Assembly: GCA_037178625.1 (NCBI GenBank) | Contig: CM074142.1 | Coordinates: 1,674,001-1,738,000, forward strand | DNA from: Skeletonema tropicum | Lineage: Eukaryota > Bacillariophyta > Thalassiosirophyceae > Thalassiosirales > Thalassiosiraceae | DNA length: 64,000 nt | Direction of reading: 5' to 3' | In this document: positions 18,356-29,226 of the stretch, in pieces | Numbering within the stretch: position 1 is the stretch's first letter | Layout: every line of letters begins with the position of its first letter | Made by a program: the position numbers and the translations under genes | The notes under the pieces: model-generated | Database searches by the model: none | What the model was told of the DNA's origin: nothing | What the model saw: the letters and a program-made list of their open reading frames with translations, nothing else

Positions 18356-21300
18356 AAGGACTCAGCACATACCTACTCCAAGGACTCAGACAGGTGTCTA
18401 AAAGTTCAGTAGCAAGTGAAAGAGATCGAGTCGTACAATATTTACCGGAAGCTTGATTGCATCATGGGCAAGGGAGTAATGGCAGACTTGTGCGCCTCCG
18501 CTGACAACGATAGCAGTGACAACAAGTACAAATACAAAAATGATATAGCAACATTGCTCTACGAAGCTACCAAACGTATCTGTGAGAGCGGGATATATGT
18601 AGCAAATACCCAGCCCATGTCTGTCGAAACGAAGGATTATTTGACTAAGCTGGGAGAATATTTGGGATTGCAGTGGGAGTTTGATTTAGATGGGATTTTA
18701 ATGATGATTGTTTGTCGGTGAGTGTGGCAAGGAAGTTTGGTAGTTGTCCTACCATTGGTTGGCAGTCGATGGCCAAAATGATTGAGGATTGATCAGTGAC
18801 CGGAATTCATTTGGTTGGGATGCTTATTAGAGGTTAGATGAGAGAACTAGTTGAAATGAGAAGTACATAGTAATTACTGCTATGTATTACTGTCATTCCT
18901 CAAGATCTTTTGTTTCATTTCGTAATCGTAATACATACATGCAGTGAAGATGTTTACTTTCTCCCTTAAACATTTGTGTTCATCCGTGAAGGCTTGCTTT
19001 TGCAGTGTTAGATAGAGCCGTTTAGACTGAGACCTTAGCTTGAATGCTTTGCAGCCTCTGGTTGTACTTATGAGACAGGACACAGGACATTGATGGACAA
19101 ATAATATACTTATATAGATATGTAGGGAGGAGAGATTCTGATCAGGCGGATTGCTTTCAGTACCGCAGGGTTATCGCTTCTCGCTTCTCTCCGGCCGCGC
19201 TCTGTCACGCTCTGTCACGCAATAATCACAGTTCATCAAAGTATGAAAGTATCGCAGAATCACCAAACCATGGCGGTCTCAGCCGTAGTAGACACTATTA
19301 ACAGTAACAATCACGTGCTATAACCACATCTCTCCCTTCTCTAAAACACCTCGTGATACATTCGGGGTGCGATCGGTTTCATTCGTTTCGCTTGGCAGCA
19401 AACGGCTGCTGCCCGTCGCCCATACCTCCATCCATCATCATATTTATTTATTCATCATCATTCCATCATGAGCAAGAGCCCTTCTTCTAACGATCAGCTG
19501 CTGCACTCATCAGCCATAGCCTACGTCCCTCCCCCAAAGAAGAGTGAATCATGCGGCAAAAATGAAATCTACTGGCATCCAGCTTTGCTGGACCAGTGGA
19601 AATCTCTGATTCTGATCAAATCAAATGATATTTCATCCACACATCATCATTATGAACAATCATCCTCTACAACGATCAACTATGCCTCCTTAACATTATT
19701 AGCTATCTTTACAGCTGATGAATTGAGACGGAAATTATCGTTACATCGAACATCGGTAGATGCTAGTACTACTGCAGATCATTCTACGTTCCCCTGTGAT
19801 GTTTCAAATGATGACAACATTCGAGACACGGCCAACACATTGCGAATTGGGATGGCAATACCCGAAGGACCATTCCTACCATTATTCGTACTGGTAATAC
19901 ACTCTCTAAATATTGCAGTTGCCGAAGGTTGGCTCACTGTTGTACAAGATGAATCTGAAACATCATCATCTTCTTCTGATGGTTCGAAGCAACAAACGAA
20001 TCGGGGGAAAGGTGGAGGAGGTGTAGTCCTCATCCCCATGGAAACGGACGAGGCACCAGATCGATTGAAGCACATTGTGACTGATTCCTCTCCTCAGCTG
20101 ATACTGGTTGGTCCTGGGGATGATTGGAAGAGTATGGAGAATGCTCTCGGGCAGCAGCAATCCTCTGCTTCTTCTGCGACAGAATTGGTAGATTTCATTG
20201 AGTTGATAGAGACAGCTTGTGCGCAAATAATGAAACGACAACAAGAGGACAATGATGTGGACTACTACTCATGGATGGAAACATTATGGACATCAGAAAT
20301 TAGGGATGGATCAATTGAGCACTCATCGTTGGATGTGGCGAGGCTAGTTGCCATTGGATGTGCAATGATGGCATCTACTTCTTGTGAGGATGCTAAATTA
20401 CCAGACTCCACCACTTTATTGTCAACGACGTTGTCATCAAAGTTGCTGCCATCATCGTCAATAATGTCACACATAGTCTACACATCTGGGACAACTGGCT
20501 TACCAAAAGGCTGCATATCCTCCTTATCGTCGTTACAACACTACATCCGTGCAAAGAATATAGCGCATGAAATCAACTCTAAATCACATGTCCTGCTAGC
20601 TTCGGCAGTAACATTTGATCCATGTTTTAGTGATGTTCTGGCAACGTTTTTGGCAAATGGGACTTTGTGCTTGGCACCGAGGGCAATGTTGTATGGGCAT
20701 GTAGATGATGGTGGGGGTGGTGCTGATTCCGAAGTTGTTGATCAGAATGGAGGCAGTAGCTATCGGGGATTGACAAAGGTACTGCGACAACTTCATGTAA
20801 CGCATGTGTTGTGCACCCCAACTTTGTGGGCGATGGTAGAAGGCGATCCCCCTATTTTTCCTACGTTACAAGTAGTTGCACTAGGAGGGGAACCGATACC
20901 AAAGTCAATGAAGGGTCGGTGGGCTCGAAAGCGGGTGATTGATAAAGTTGATGATTCCACAAGTGTCTGTTTTGATCGAGACCATCCGAGATTGTTTGCG
21001 ACGTATGGTGTTACGGAGGCATGTGTGTATCAAACCTGTGGTGAGGTCATTAATGGACTGCAGATTGATATTGGTACTGTGACACTTGGACAGAGTGTAG
21101 GTTTGCCTCTGTTAGGAACGAATGTAAGCATTTGCCGTCCTCTATCAGAAGACGATAACGATGATGAGAATATCAAGCTGGAAATGTTGGAACAGGGAGA
21201 TGAATCGGATCCAGTAATAGGCGAGGTAGTCTTGTCAGGGAAACAATTGGATGCCATGAGCTCCTACTTGAATTTACCACAGCTCACACGACGGGTATTT

Positions 21301-21786
21301 GTACAGTCTTTCGCAGAAGGTGATGCTGTGGATCACACTTTCTATCGAACTGGTGATCTTGGATACATTCACAATGCAACAGGAGAAGTTTACATCAACG
21401 GACGCATCAAGGGTGACGGAATGGTCAAAATCAACGGCATTCGCATCGAGCTATCCGAAATTGAGGCTTCAGTTATTGATGATATTGTAGATGACAGTCG
21501 TGGACTTGTAATTGATTGCATGGCTGCGGTGGCAACATCAGCTTCTTCAGTTGCTGGTAATGATGAGATCCAACGCAAACAACTGATTGCATATTGCATA
21601 CTATCTGCCAGCAGTATCTCTCAACTTGGAGTCGATGCTGATCTTTTAAAGGCAGGAGTCATTGTACCACAGAGCCCTCTGTTGTCATTATTGCGAGCAC
21701 GATGTGATAAGCGTGTTCGAAAAGGGTGCATGCCATCTTTCTTTGTGATTATTGACCGACTGCCACTTTCTCCTACTGGGAAACGA
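18356..21786 (+). repeat. Right copy of the tandem segmental duplication
   Basis: Homologous to 12819-15631 and lacking the 394-bp element, so it provides the uninserted reference site near 18752. The gene it carries continues intact beyond the homology to 23004. Confidence 0.9.
18464..18792 (+). pseudogene. Small hypothetical gene, right copy, frameshifted
   Basis: The frame from ATG 18464 encodes MGKGVMADLCASADNDSSDN and continues for 85 residues to LMMIVCR. Alignment with the left copy shows that the natural continuation (SVSVARKFGSCPTIGWQSMA) is in another frame: a small indel near 18695-18705 shifts reading to an early TGA. An alternative GTG/ATG further upstream extends the frame to 18416. 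I recognise no domain; it is hydrophilic and probably soluble. If expressed, it would be a C-terminally truncated product. Confidence 0.5.
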
Positions 21787-23004
21787 AATCGTTCAGCTTT
21801 ACCTGCAATTGAAACATGCAGTATACTTAGGCTATCAACCGGTGGTGATACCAGTACAAGCTTGTGGGAATACGGAGTAGCAGGGCCTATCGTAGCTGAG
21901 AAAATATGCGAGTGCCTCAATTTACAATCTTGCCAGAAAAGCCTACTCACTACCAGCGCCTCCTTCTTCATTCTAGGTGGTGATTCGCTCGCAGCAACCC
22001 GTGTGACAAGAGGGTTGTATGCCCGACATCATAATGTAAATGACTCACGAAATCTCGGAGGCAGCAGTGGCACATTAGAGGGTCCATTTGCTGCAAAGTT
22101 CTTGCTTCAAGCCAACACGTTAGGCGAATACTGCGAATTTCTTGACACTCACTCAGCCTTTTGTGGTGATGATCAGATTGTAGGCACTGTTAGGATGACC
22201 GACATACGCCCTGGAGACACTCCCAATTCGAAGGAACCTGACACGCTGTTTGAAGGTCTCATTGAATCAATTACGATGGGCCACGTAAATGTCAGTATGG
22301 CTCTATTGGATTTCGTTGACCCCAACATTCAACCAACCAAGGCAAGACTAGGAAAGGTCACGGACCGAAAACAACAACGAAGCTTGTTCAAAAGCAATCC
22401 TCTTCATTTGGCATGTATACAAGGAGACGCTCTGCTAGTCAGAGCACTCTTAGACAAAGGGTGCAAAGCGAATGTACCCAATTCATCCGGCGCCTTCCCC
22501 ATCCATCTGGCTTGTTCGCAATTGGAAAGTGCTGTTGACCCTGGTCAAGAGGATTTGAATCGACGAGAATGTGTGAGGATGCTTCTGGAGACTGGAACGC
22601 CGATATCAATCAAGGACGGCAATAAGCAAACGATACTTCACAGTGCTGCGAGGTCGGCACATGTAGAATTACTCAAGTTCATCTTGGACGAGTGGAAGAC
22701 TGCAAGTAATGCCAAGAATGGCATTAAATTCAAATCTCATGGCAAAATCGGTAGCATTTATGATTGGCACGACCGTTGGTACCGTACACCAGTTCATTGG
22801 GCCATCCTGAATAAACGGGTAGAGACACTGAGAGTACTTCTCGGCGGAGGCTGCAGCGCCTGCCCGCCGAAACCGAAGCAGGGTGTTTCAAAAAGATCTA
22901 CCAGTGTCCTGATTGAAACACCAATGGAGATGTGCCAACGACTCTATGGAGATAAAGATGGGGTTGGCAAAGAAATCAGTACAATGTTAAAGAATGCGGA
23001 ATAA
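19468..23004 (+). CDS. Adenylation domain, carrier protein and ankyrin repeat fusion
   Basis: This 1,178-residue product starts with an AMP-forming adenylation domain, as in acyl-CoA synthetases and NRPS-like enzymes (closest in layout to the AASDH/ACSF4 group). Core motifs are visible: YTSGTTGLPKGC (residue 338 on), FATYGVTEACVYQ (about 511), YRTGDLG (626-632), GRIKGDGMVKINGIRIEL (645 on) and SPTGKR (about 767) with the catalytic Lys. A carrier domain follows, with the phosphopantetheine Ser840 in FFILGGDSLAATR. Residues about 970-1160 form ankyrin repeats (NPLHLACIQGD, FPIHLACSQ, TPVHWAILNKR). An activated carboxylic or amino acid would be loaded on the carrier; no condensation, reductase or thioesterase domain is present, so the acceptor is unknown. 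The ankyrin tail may recruit a partner. No intron is needed. A decayed partial copy lies 5 kb upstream. Confidence 0.85.
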   Translation: MSKSPSSNDQLLHSSAIAYVPPPKKSESCGKNEIYWHPALLDQWKSLILIKSNDISSTHHHYEQSSSTTINYASLTLLAIFTADELRRKLSLHRTSVDASTTADHSTFPCDVSNDDNIRDTANTLRIGMAIPEGPFLPLFVLVIHSLNIAVAEGWLTVVQDESETSSSSSDGSKQQTNRGKGGGGVVLIPMETDEAPDRLKHIVTDSSPQLILVGPGDDWKSMENALGQQQSSASSATELVDFIELIETACAQIMKRQQEDNDVDYYSWMETLWTSEIRDGSIEHSSLDVARLVAIGCAMMASTSCEDAKLPDSTTLLSTTLSSKLLPSSSIMSHIVYTSGTTGLPKGCISSLSSLQHYIRAKNIAHEINSKSHVLLASAVTFDPCFSDVLATFLANGTLCLAPRAMLYGHVDDGGGGADSEVVDQNGGSSYRGLTKVLRQLHVTHVLCTPTLWAMVEGDPPIFPTLQVVALGGEPIPKSMKGRWARKRVIDKVDDSTSVCFDRDHPRLFATYGVTEACVYQTCGEVINGLQIDIGTVTLGQSVGLPLLGTNVSICRPLSEDDNDDENIKLEMLEQGDESDPVIGEVVLSGKQLDAMSSYLNLPQLTRRVFVQSFAEGDAVDHTFYRTGDLGYIHNATGEVYINGRIKGDGMVKINGIRIELSEIEASVIDDIVDDSRGLVIDCMAAVATSASSVAGNDEIQRKQLIAYCILSASSISQLGVDADLLKAGVIVPQSPLLSLLRARCDKRVRKGCMPSFFVIIDRLPLSPTGKRNRSALPAIETCSILRLSTGGDTSTSLWEYGVAGPIVAEKICECLNLQSCQKSLLTTSASFFILGGDSLAATRVTRGLYARHHNVNDSRNLGGSSGTLEGPFAAKFLLQANTLGEYCEFLDTHSAFCGDDQIVGTVRMTDIRPGDTPNSKEPDTLFEGLIESITMGHVNVSMALLDFVDPNIQPTKARLGKVTDRKQQRSLFKSNPLHLACIQGDALLVRALLDKGCKANVPNSSGAFPIHLACSQLESAVDPGQEDLNRRECVRMLLETGTPISIKDGNKQTILHSAARSAHVELLKFILDEWKTASNAKNGIKFKSHGKIGSIYDWHDRWYRTPVHWAILNKRVETLRVLLGGGCSACPPKPKQGVSKRSTSVLIETPMEMCQRLYGDKDGVGKEISTMLKNAE

Positions 23005-23089
23005 TATGTTTTTCATCCCAACGATAATCAGAATATGTAATAGACAGCATTGACTCTACTTGAAATTAAATGCGTAGAACAATCGTCAC
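23005..23089. terminator. Shared 85-bp 3' region between convergent genes
   Basis: Only 85 bp separate the stop codons of two tail-to-tail genes, so their 3' ends and polyadenylation signals must overlap or lie inside the neighbouring coding region. The stretch is AT-rich (for example GAAATTAAATG). No hairpin was seen. Confidence 0.4.
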
Positions 23090-25600
23090 CTAAAGAATTA
23101 CCTCTCCTCGTAGCAATACTTTTGGCACGCAATCAACTTCTAGTCCACTGTGAGCCGTGTTGTGAGGGAAGATGAGGGCCCTTCCTCTTCTTGGCTGGGC
23201 GACTGCTAACACTGTTGGCGACGACAACTCATCTAGTAGCGCTGTACCTCCTCCATGTTCGCAGTCAGTCAAGTATAAGATGAAAGTATGCGTGCTTCTC
23301 TGTCCAGACTTTTCATCCACTCGGCATAGATCCACATGAGGAGGAAGTACACCGCCTCTACGCTCATATTTGAGGAAGCGGATATGTTGAAAGACTGATT
23401 TGGGGGGCAATGTATCATTGATTGAACTTGAAACATTTTCCTGATGCTCTCGAGTCAATGACTGCCGCGCTGCAATGATGCACCCCTGAAGCATCTTCTG
23501 TACGCATCCAAAAACGTCGCAGTAGTAAGATCTTGAGGGGCGGTAACTAGATTTGTCAGACTTTGATCGGGACTCAAGTTCCGATTGTCCTCCAGCATCT
23601 TCATCGCAAGCTTCTATGACTGGTAATGATTGTTGAAGCGAATCTAAAAAGCATAACTGTTCATCAGACAAAGCGTTATCGACAATGCAAGCTCCCGCAC
23701 CTGGATGGTCTGAATTTTCGTCGATCAACGTCGTCACTATAAAGTCATCTTTGTTGCGGTGAGGGGCGGGGCTCTCGTCGTCAATTTGGATAGGTTGATC
23801 ATGGTATTCCAACAATAATTCCATCACATCTATTCTCCCTAACCCCCTGGCAACGCTGTAGCAAGAACTTCCACCATTGGCATATATATTGAGTTCTGCA
23901 CCAAAATTTAGTAACCACCTACATACGTCAATCGATCCTTTCCAGCATGCAATATACAGAGGAGTTTGCCCATACTCATTCTGCATATTGACATCGATAC
24001 CAGCGTTCAAATATGTTATAACAAGTTGAACAGAGGAGGAAGCCACAGCTCTGAAGAAGCGATCAGAACGAACATCTCTAGATAGCTGCGCTTCGACCAA
24101 TGGTTGCAAAGCTTCCTCCCACGTAGGATGAATTGGATCTTTAGCTTTTCTTCGTTTGCTATTGAATTTCTGTTGGTTAGAATGATGCTTTGTGTTATCT
24201 TTCGTTCTGCTTTGGAGTTTCAATTCAGTAGAAGTTGCTGGGAGTGCCATGAATTTCGTGTAGGATTGCAATCGTCGTTCTCTCCGCTGGATTGATGCGG
24301 ACGTCTCTATTGATCCATGAATTATATCATCCTTCTTCTCTTCGATGATGTCGTTGTTACCATTGCCATCATTATTTGATGATGTAGATGTCTCACGCTC
24401 CTTTTGTCGATTATGATTCAGATCACCATTCTCACAGAACTGCAACTCTTCGATTTCTTCACTGCATACGGGGCAAGTTACCAGCCGTGACTTTAGATCA
24501 GTTGTGCGTGGTACGTGTTGGAGTAGGTGCTCCCACAAGCAGGGCTCACAGAATGAATGATTGCATGGTGGACCGAAATTGAGCAGTAGTGGGTGGTAAT
24601 GTTGATGACAGGATTGGTGTTGAATGTTGCAAAGAGAGCAACACTTTTCTTCAGTAGATTGCTGACCAGATTCACGAATGTTCGCTAGAGCACCATTGAT
24701 CCTCATCTCCACCACTGCTCGAATTATGTATTGCCATATTGACATTGGTATTATCACCGAACGTCTACTATCTAATTCGATCATTTCATCACTCTGATCG
24801 TGATACGTTTGGTCACCCTTAGTGTGAAGGTAATGGAAAAATGATAATACCTTCCGACTTGTAATTTCTCTTGCTCGTTTGTAACATGTTGTGATCTCTT
24901 CCTCCTCTTTACTTTTTCCGTCGCATCTATCATCATCATCTTTTGTTGCCGCCATTCTCATCATGGAGGGATCAAACCCACCAAGCAATAGCAATCCAAC
25001 AATCTGATGCCTTCCCACCAACGAGGCATACTCCATCAATGTCAAATTATCTCCATGACTTTGCAAATAATTCATGTACGGTACAAGACGTTCGGTTACA
25101 TAGTTTCGTCCATACTTCGATGTGGCCAGAGTAGCTGGCTGAGATTGTCTCGCTCTACTATCCATATTTCCTATCCAGGGTATATTGGTCGATATCATCA
25201 TGTTTAATGCATGTTTTGCTTGTTCCACTGATGCCGCCCCATTCTTCGGTATGCCACCTGACAAATCAAAAAATGTGGAATTCGTGTCGTTGATTTCAGT
25301 AGTAGCATAGTGAGGAAGAGGACCATTAACTAATTGATACTGACCAATGTCATCCTGATGGTGACTTGCCAATGACGTCACAGAGAAGGTTGATACATCA
25401 TTTTTGATGATTGCTTGGAGATATTTGAGTATAATATTCATTTCATCTAGTGATGGTGCTCGATTATTCCTCTCCGAACTAATCGATTGTTCCATCTGCA
25501 CCAACTTGGCGACATTGGACTGTATGTCAAACCTAGCCTTGAGACGATTGCGTTCTCGAGCTGTCTTCCTGCGGTTGGTGCTTCCGGGATCGATGCCCAT
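23090..25600 (-). CDS. RING finger, ankyrin and 2OG-Fe(II) oxygenase fusion
   Basis: The 836-residue product begins with a basic region (RRKTARERNRLKARF). Residues about 320-380 form a C-x2-C...C-x-H-x2-C-x2-C...C-P-x-C zinc finger of RING type (PCNHSFCEPC, TCPVC). Ankyrin repeats follow at about 525-620 (YGQTPLYIACWKGSIDVCRW). The last 200 residues are a prolyl-4-hydroxylase-like oxygenase: the HxD metal pair in PPHVDLCR (about residue 755), the distal His in FPHNTAHSGLEV and the 2OG-binding Arg in VLLRGEV, all present. It may be a ubiquitin ligase with a linked hydroxylase activity, but substrates are unknown. The N-terminal 300 residues contain further degenerate ankyrin-like stretches (YASLVGRHQIVGLLLLGGF). 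No signal peptide is seen. Confidence 0.8.
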   Translation of the reverse strand: MGIDPGSTNRRKTARERNRLKARFDIQSNVAKLVQMEQSISSERNNRAPSLDEMNIILKYLQAIIKNDVSTFSVTSLASHHQDDIGQYQLVNGPLPHYATTEINDTNSTFFDLSGGIPKNGAASVEQAKHALNMMISTNIPWIGNMDSRARQSQPATLATSKYGRNYVTERLVPYMNYLQSHGDNLTLMEYASLVGRHQIVGLLLLGGFDPSMMRMAATKDDDDRCDGKSKEEEEITTCYKRAREITSRKVLSFFHYLHTKGDQTYHDQSDEMIELDSRRSVIIPMSIWQYIIRAVVEMRINGALANIRESGQQSTEEKCCSLCNIQHQSCHQHYHPLLLNFGPPCNHSFCEPCLWEHLLQHVPRTTDLKSRLVTCPVCSEEIEELQFCENGDLNHNRQKERETSTSSNNDGNGNNDIIEEKKDDIIHGSIETSASIQRRERRLQSYTKFMALPATSTELKLQSRTKDNTKHHSNQQKFNSKRRKAKDPIHPTWEEALQPLVEAQLSRDVRSDRFFRAVASSSVQLVITYLNAGIDVNMQNEYGQTPLYIACWKGSIDVCRWLLNFGAELNIYANGGSSCYSVARGLGRIDVMELLLEYHDQPIQIDDESPAPHRNKDDFIVTTLIDENSDHPGAGACIVDNALSDEQLCFLDSLQQSLPVIEACDEDAGGQSELESRSKSDKSSYRPSRSYYCDVFGCVQKMLQGCIIAARQSLTREHQENVSSSINDTLPPKSVFQHIRFLKYERRGGVLPPHVDLCRVDEKSGQRSTHTFILYLTDCEHGGGTALLDELSSPTVLAVAQPRRGRALIFPHNTAHSGLEVDCVPKVLLRGEVIL

Positions 25601-25795
25601 TATTTTTTTGCTCCCTGGATGAAAGTTGAAAGTGGAGAAGGCCTGCCTATGGTACAGCTCGCTGCAGTAAATGAAGAATCCAAGCTTCTTCCTACTTCTT
25701 TATAACGAAGATAATCTTTTGGCCTTGCTCAAGTGCAGCACTGACAGCTGAACAAAATTAAGTACGCAACAATGCAGTGACGGTGACGGAACGAA

Positions 25796-28295
25796 AGTTC
25801 ATGGCAAAATGGTTGGAGGGAAGCAAGCACATACAATCCCGCAATTTTGAATACCGGACGGGACACCCAAAACCGAACCTTTTCTCACATGGCTTCTTCA
25901 CATGCTTCATCCTACTTTTCTCTCTCGCATGTTGTCCTTATCGCTGGCTTGCCTCCATGCCATCAAAGTAGTTCCCTCTTACTTGGCAATGGTAATGATC
26001 AGGGGTACGGAGGATGTCTTCTATCTCGAGGCTGAGCAAGTTAGTAAGTAAAAGTGGAAGTGTATGACGTCCAGAAACAAGAACAAGTGAATAATTTTGT
26101 GGATGCAACTGCAACAAGTCGGCGATGCGCAGGCCAAGAAGCATGTGTGTATACGCAACAAAATGCTGCACCATACATCTGCGTCAATCTCATACAGACA
26201 CAGATCAATTAACTCGTAGAGCAACAATTGATGATGTATTGACTCAATTGTCAATTGTGTTTTTCTTCCGAGGTGTTGGTGGCAATTAGAACCTGCAAAC
26301 ATACAAGCCCAAATTGTAGCCCAGCCACATGAGAATTGATTGATACTGACGTGCCAGGCCTCTCCTACAGAGAACCTTGCACAAATCCATCAAACCTGCT
26401 CTAAACACAGAGGGTGAGCAAGCATTTGAATCGGAAACGAAACGAACGGGATAGTTGTGTCTAAATTCGTCGGATCCTGTCGGAGGGAAGTTTCATGCGG
26501 CACTTGAATTTGGCGATTCATCTCACAAGGAAGAAAAAGATGAAGAAGCGAAGCAGGTACTTGTAGCAGGTAATAGAAAATAGAAAGCATCACTTATTGT
26601 CAATGAGATGATCATTATGGGCACTCCGGAACGAATTCAAGTTAAAGCACCACCACGCTCAAGAGGAGCCCGTTCGGTCGAGCTCATCCTCATTGCTACA
26701 ATCATTTATGTCATCCTATCGTTCTTCAAGTGGGGGCTTGTCCGTTATGTTCCAAGCCAGGCTCCAAGAGAATTTGACATTCCAGCACCAGCTGAAGTTA
26801 AAATGGACACAAAAATTGTTCCTCCTCGTCCTACTTCTGTTCTTGAGCACAATCTACGCGCTCTGCAGGAATTAACTATTGGAAAACAGAGCAATGATGA
26901 AGCCAATGCTGACACTGACAATGATGATCGAAATAGCTGCCCACCACCTCTAAAGTTGTACAAGAATCGAATCATCTCTCATAATCACGCTACCAGCAAT
27001 GCCACCACTAAGATCCCGCAAATCCTTCATTTATCGGAGCGTAGCAGATGCCTCAATCGCGACATGTACGATGCAATCCAAATGTGGCAAGAAAGTTTTC
27101 CATCCTTCTCCATTTTCTTCCATGATGATGCAGCTGTGGATCGACTGCTCTATTCAAAAGAACCTGAGTACAGCGATTGGAGAAGCGAGTTTCCCGACAT
27201 TGTCAACATTCTGCCCTGTGTGGCTCCGGGAGCCATGAAAATTGATATCTGGAGGGTACTAGTCCTGTGGAAGTACGGTGGGATGTATTCCGATGTGGAT
27301 ATCGTCCCTAATCCTGACATTCTTACAGAAAGGGCTATTCATCCGGATTCAGAATGGTTCAGTCTATCTGATGCATGGAATCGTCCGAGTCAGTGGTTTT
27401 TTGCAACAAGTGCTCACCATATGTCTATGAAGAATGCCCTCCATATCATTGCACAACGTGTGCTGGATGTGGAGAATATACAGCAAACAAAGTTAGTTCA
27501 TGTAACGGGGCCACAGTCTTTGTATTGGGGGTGGAAAGATTCACTTCGTAATGAGACAGAAAAGATCAATCGTACCGCAGAATTGGATTCCATGTCAGCA
27601 CCACCTGCCGCTGATCAAGTCAATGGGACTATAATTACATTCAAGGATTGCTCTTGGGGCCACTGGATTGGAGCACAAGCAAACCCAGGCAAATGGACTG
27701 ATAGCTCCTATTGGGAGGAGATGGTACCTTTTGAGGAAACAAGATGTGTTTCCAGAAAAGAAAGATCTCAAAAACACTTTGGTCGTGTCCATTGGGTAAC
27801 AGCACAATCATCGGGACAGTTTGGTTTGCCACAAATATCTTGTAGAAAGCACCTGGAAAATCTACAGCAAAAGGTCGTGGAGCAAGGGGAGCAACAGGAA
27901 AAAGAGGCGGTAAGTGCAGAGGATGCACCTTCTCCGAGTAATGAGGCAGTACTCCCTGATAAGAGCACCGCCGACCTCATTCTCAAAAATACCAACAATT
28001 CCACCATGTGCGCTTATTTAGCAAATGAAATTCTGAACAAGAAGAAGGAATTAAGGAACAACAACACCTACTGTGGAAGTTGCCATTGGTTCGGTGCAGT
28101 AACCTGTGATGCAAGAATGGATTACATGATTGAGAATTACGCACTTTCTCCAGAAGAGGCGTTTAAGCATGTCATTGAGAAGGCTGCGTGCAAACGAAGC
28201 ACATCCTTGCTCTGAAAAGTATATGGTAAGGGTGATGGACAATCAAATGGAAGTTGATGATGACGAAGATTATATGTAGTGATAAGATAGAGACA
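25796..28295 (+). repeat. 2.5-kb duplicated segment, left copy
   Basis: Closely matches 32163-34757 through about 800 bp upstream of a glycosyltransferase, the entire coding region and about 80 bp downstream. Homology starts at AGTTCATGGCAAAATGG and ends at GATAAGATAGAGACA. The upstream region is conserved too, so both genes probably share promoter elements. Confidence 0.95.
26608..28215 (+). CDS. Type II membrane glycosyltransferase (GT32-like), copy 1
   Basis: The product has 535 residues: a short cytosolic N terminus, one membrane anchor (VELILIATIIYVILSFF, about residues 23-40), a stem and a lumenal catalytic domain. The sugar-binding DXD signature is D229-V-D231 in WKYGGMYSDVDIV, preceded by the IPQILHLSER opening characteristic of the Gly_transf_sug (Och1/alpha-1,4-galactosyltransferase-like) family. 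N-glycosylation sequons (NNST, NRT, NGT) support a Golgi location. It would add a hexose to a glycan; donor and acceptor cannot be told. ATG 26608 is the start because the next paralog conserves it (MIIM), while sequence upstream differs. It is 95% or so alike to copy 2 by eye. Confidence 0.8.
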   Translation: MIIMGTPERIQVKAPPRSRGARSVELILIATIIYVILSFFKWGLVRYVPSQAPREFDIPAPAEVKMDTKIVPPRPTSVLEHNLRALQELTIGKQSNDEANADTDNDDRNSCPPPLKLYKNRIISHNHATSNATTKIPQILHLSERSRCLNRDMYDAIQMWQESFPSFSIFFHDDAAVDRLLYSKEPEYSDWRSEFPDIVNILPCVAPGAMKIDIWRVLVLWKYGGMYSDVDIVPNPDILTERAIHPDSEWFSLSDAWNRPSQWFFATSAHHMSMKNALHIIAQRVLDVENIQQTKLVHVTGPQSLYWGWKDSLRNETEKINRTAELDSMSAPPAADQVNGTIITFKDCSWGHWIGAQANPGKWTDSSYWEEMVPFEETRCVSRKERSQKHFGRVHWVTAQSSGQFGLPQISCRKHLENLQQKVVEQGEQQEKEAVSAEDAPSPSNEAVLPDKSTADLILKNTNNSTMCAYLANEILNKKKELRNNNTYCGSCHWFGAVTCDARMDYMIENYALSPEEAFKHVIEKAACKRSTSLL

Positions 28296-29226
28296 AGTGC
28301 TGCGGAATTGTCCCCTTGACGTGGACTATTTGTCCGCTGTTTTAGTTGACAAGTTGTCCGACCGTTGAGGACGTTCGTGCGTGTCCACGCAATTTTGTCC
28401 GAGGCGGCATTTGTCAAGTCAGAGCGCACAGCCCTTCAACCCCTTTCTGCCCTACGGGCGGGCTTCTCATCTCTCATCATCCCACCAAGCCAAATCAACA
28501 CATGTAAACATAAACTCACTCCAGCAGCAATCCATATCACTACTAATTACGGATATAATTCATGGATAATATGTATCCTAGACCATAATTTGATGCTGAA
28601 TTGAATACTGTCGTCGGAAATGGGCAAAACATCTCGCCTTCAGACATATTAGTGCCTATCTCTTACACTACGATTCCTCCTCCATTTTCAACGAATGTCG
28701 GCTGGGAGTGAGTAGAAGCCGACACGAGCGCCTTTGTAAAACTAATCACAACTCATATTCATTAAATATCGCTTCTATGGGTCATCGGTGTCGTTTTGTG
28801 TCGATGCATTCATAATTCTAGGAGGATGTGTGTGTCTGCAATCAGCAGCACAAATTATGAGGTCAAGTGTAGACAATATACAGTCATACACTGCACAATT
28901 AACATTAATGATACCAGTCATACTGCACAAATGACATAAAGGACTGTTGATATTATGTGTCTAGTGTACTGGTTTATACATGAAGTTGACTTGTAAACCC
29001 ATTTATGCTGAACAATCCAGACCTTTTGCACCTCGTTCATTTCCGGCTCTATCACGAGATCATGCTCTTCACCATGATCTCCAGTTGCTTCAGCTGCTGC
29101 GGCGTTACTGCCCTGCCGCTGTTGCAGCTCACGTTGTAGCCGTTGTGTGGCAGCAGAGCTGTCTGAATTAGCTGACGCAAATCCGCCACACATTGTCCTG
29201 TGGCAATTCATTGCCTATCGATTGAG
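28296..29226. other. Intergenic stretch
   Basis: No gene is supported. A minus-strand frame (29211-28918) encodes a Gln/Ala-rich stretch (RLQRELQQRQGSNAAAAEAT) that could be an exon fragment but has no known domain. Its neighbour at 29554-29315 repeats a GDHPA-DNNGGD motif of about 33 residues twice. The two may belong to one degenerate gene disrupted by the LTR at 29227. Confidence 0.4.
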
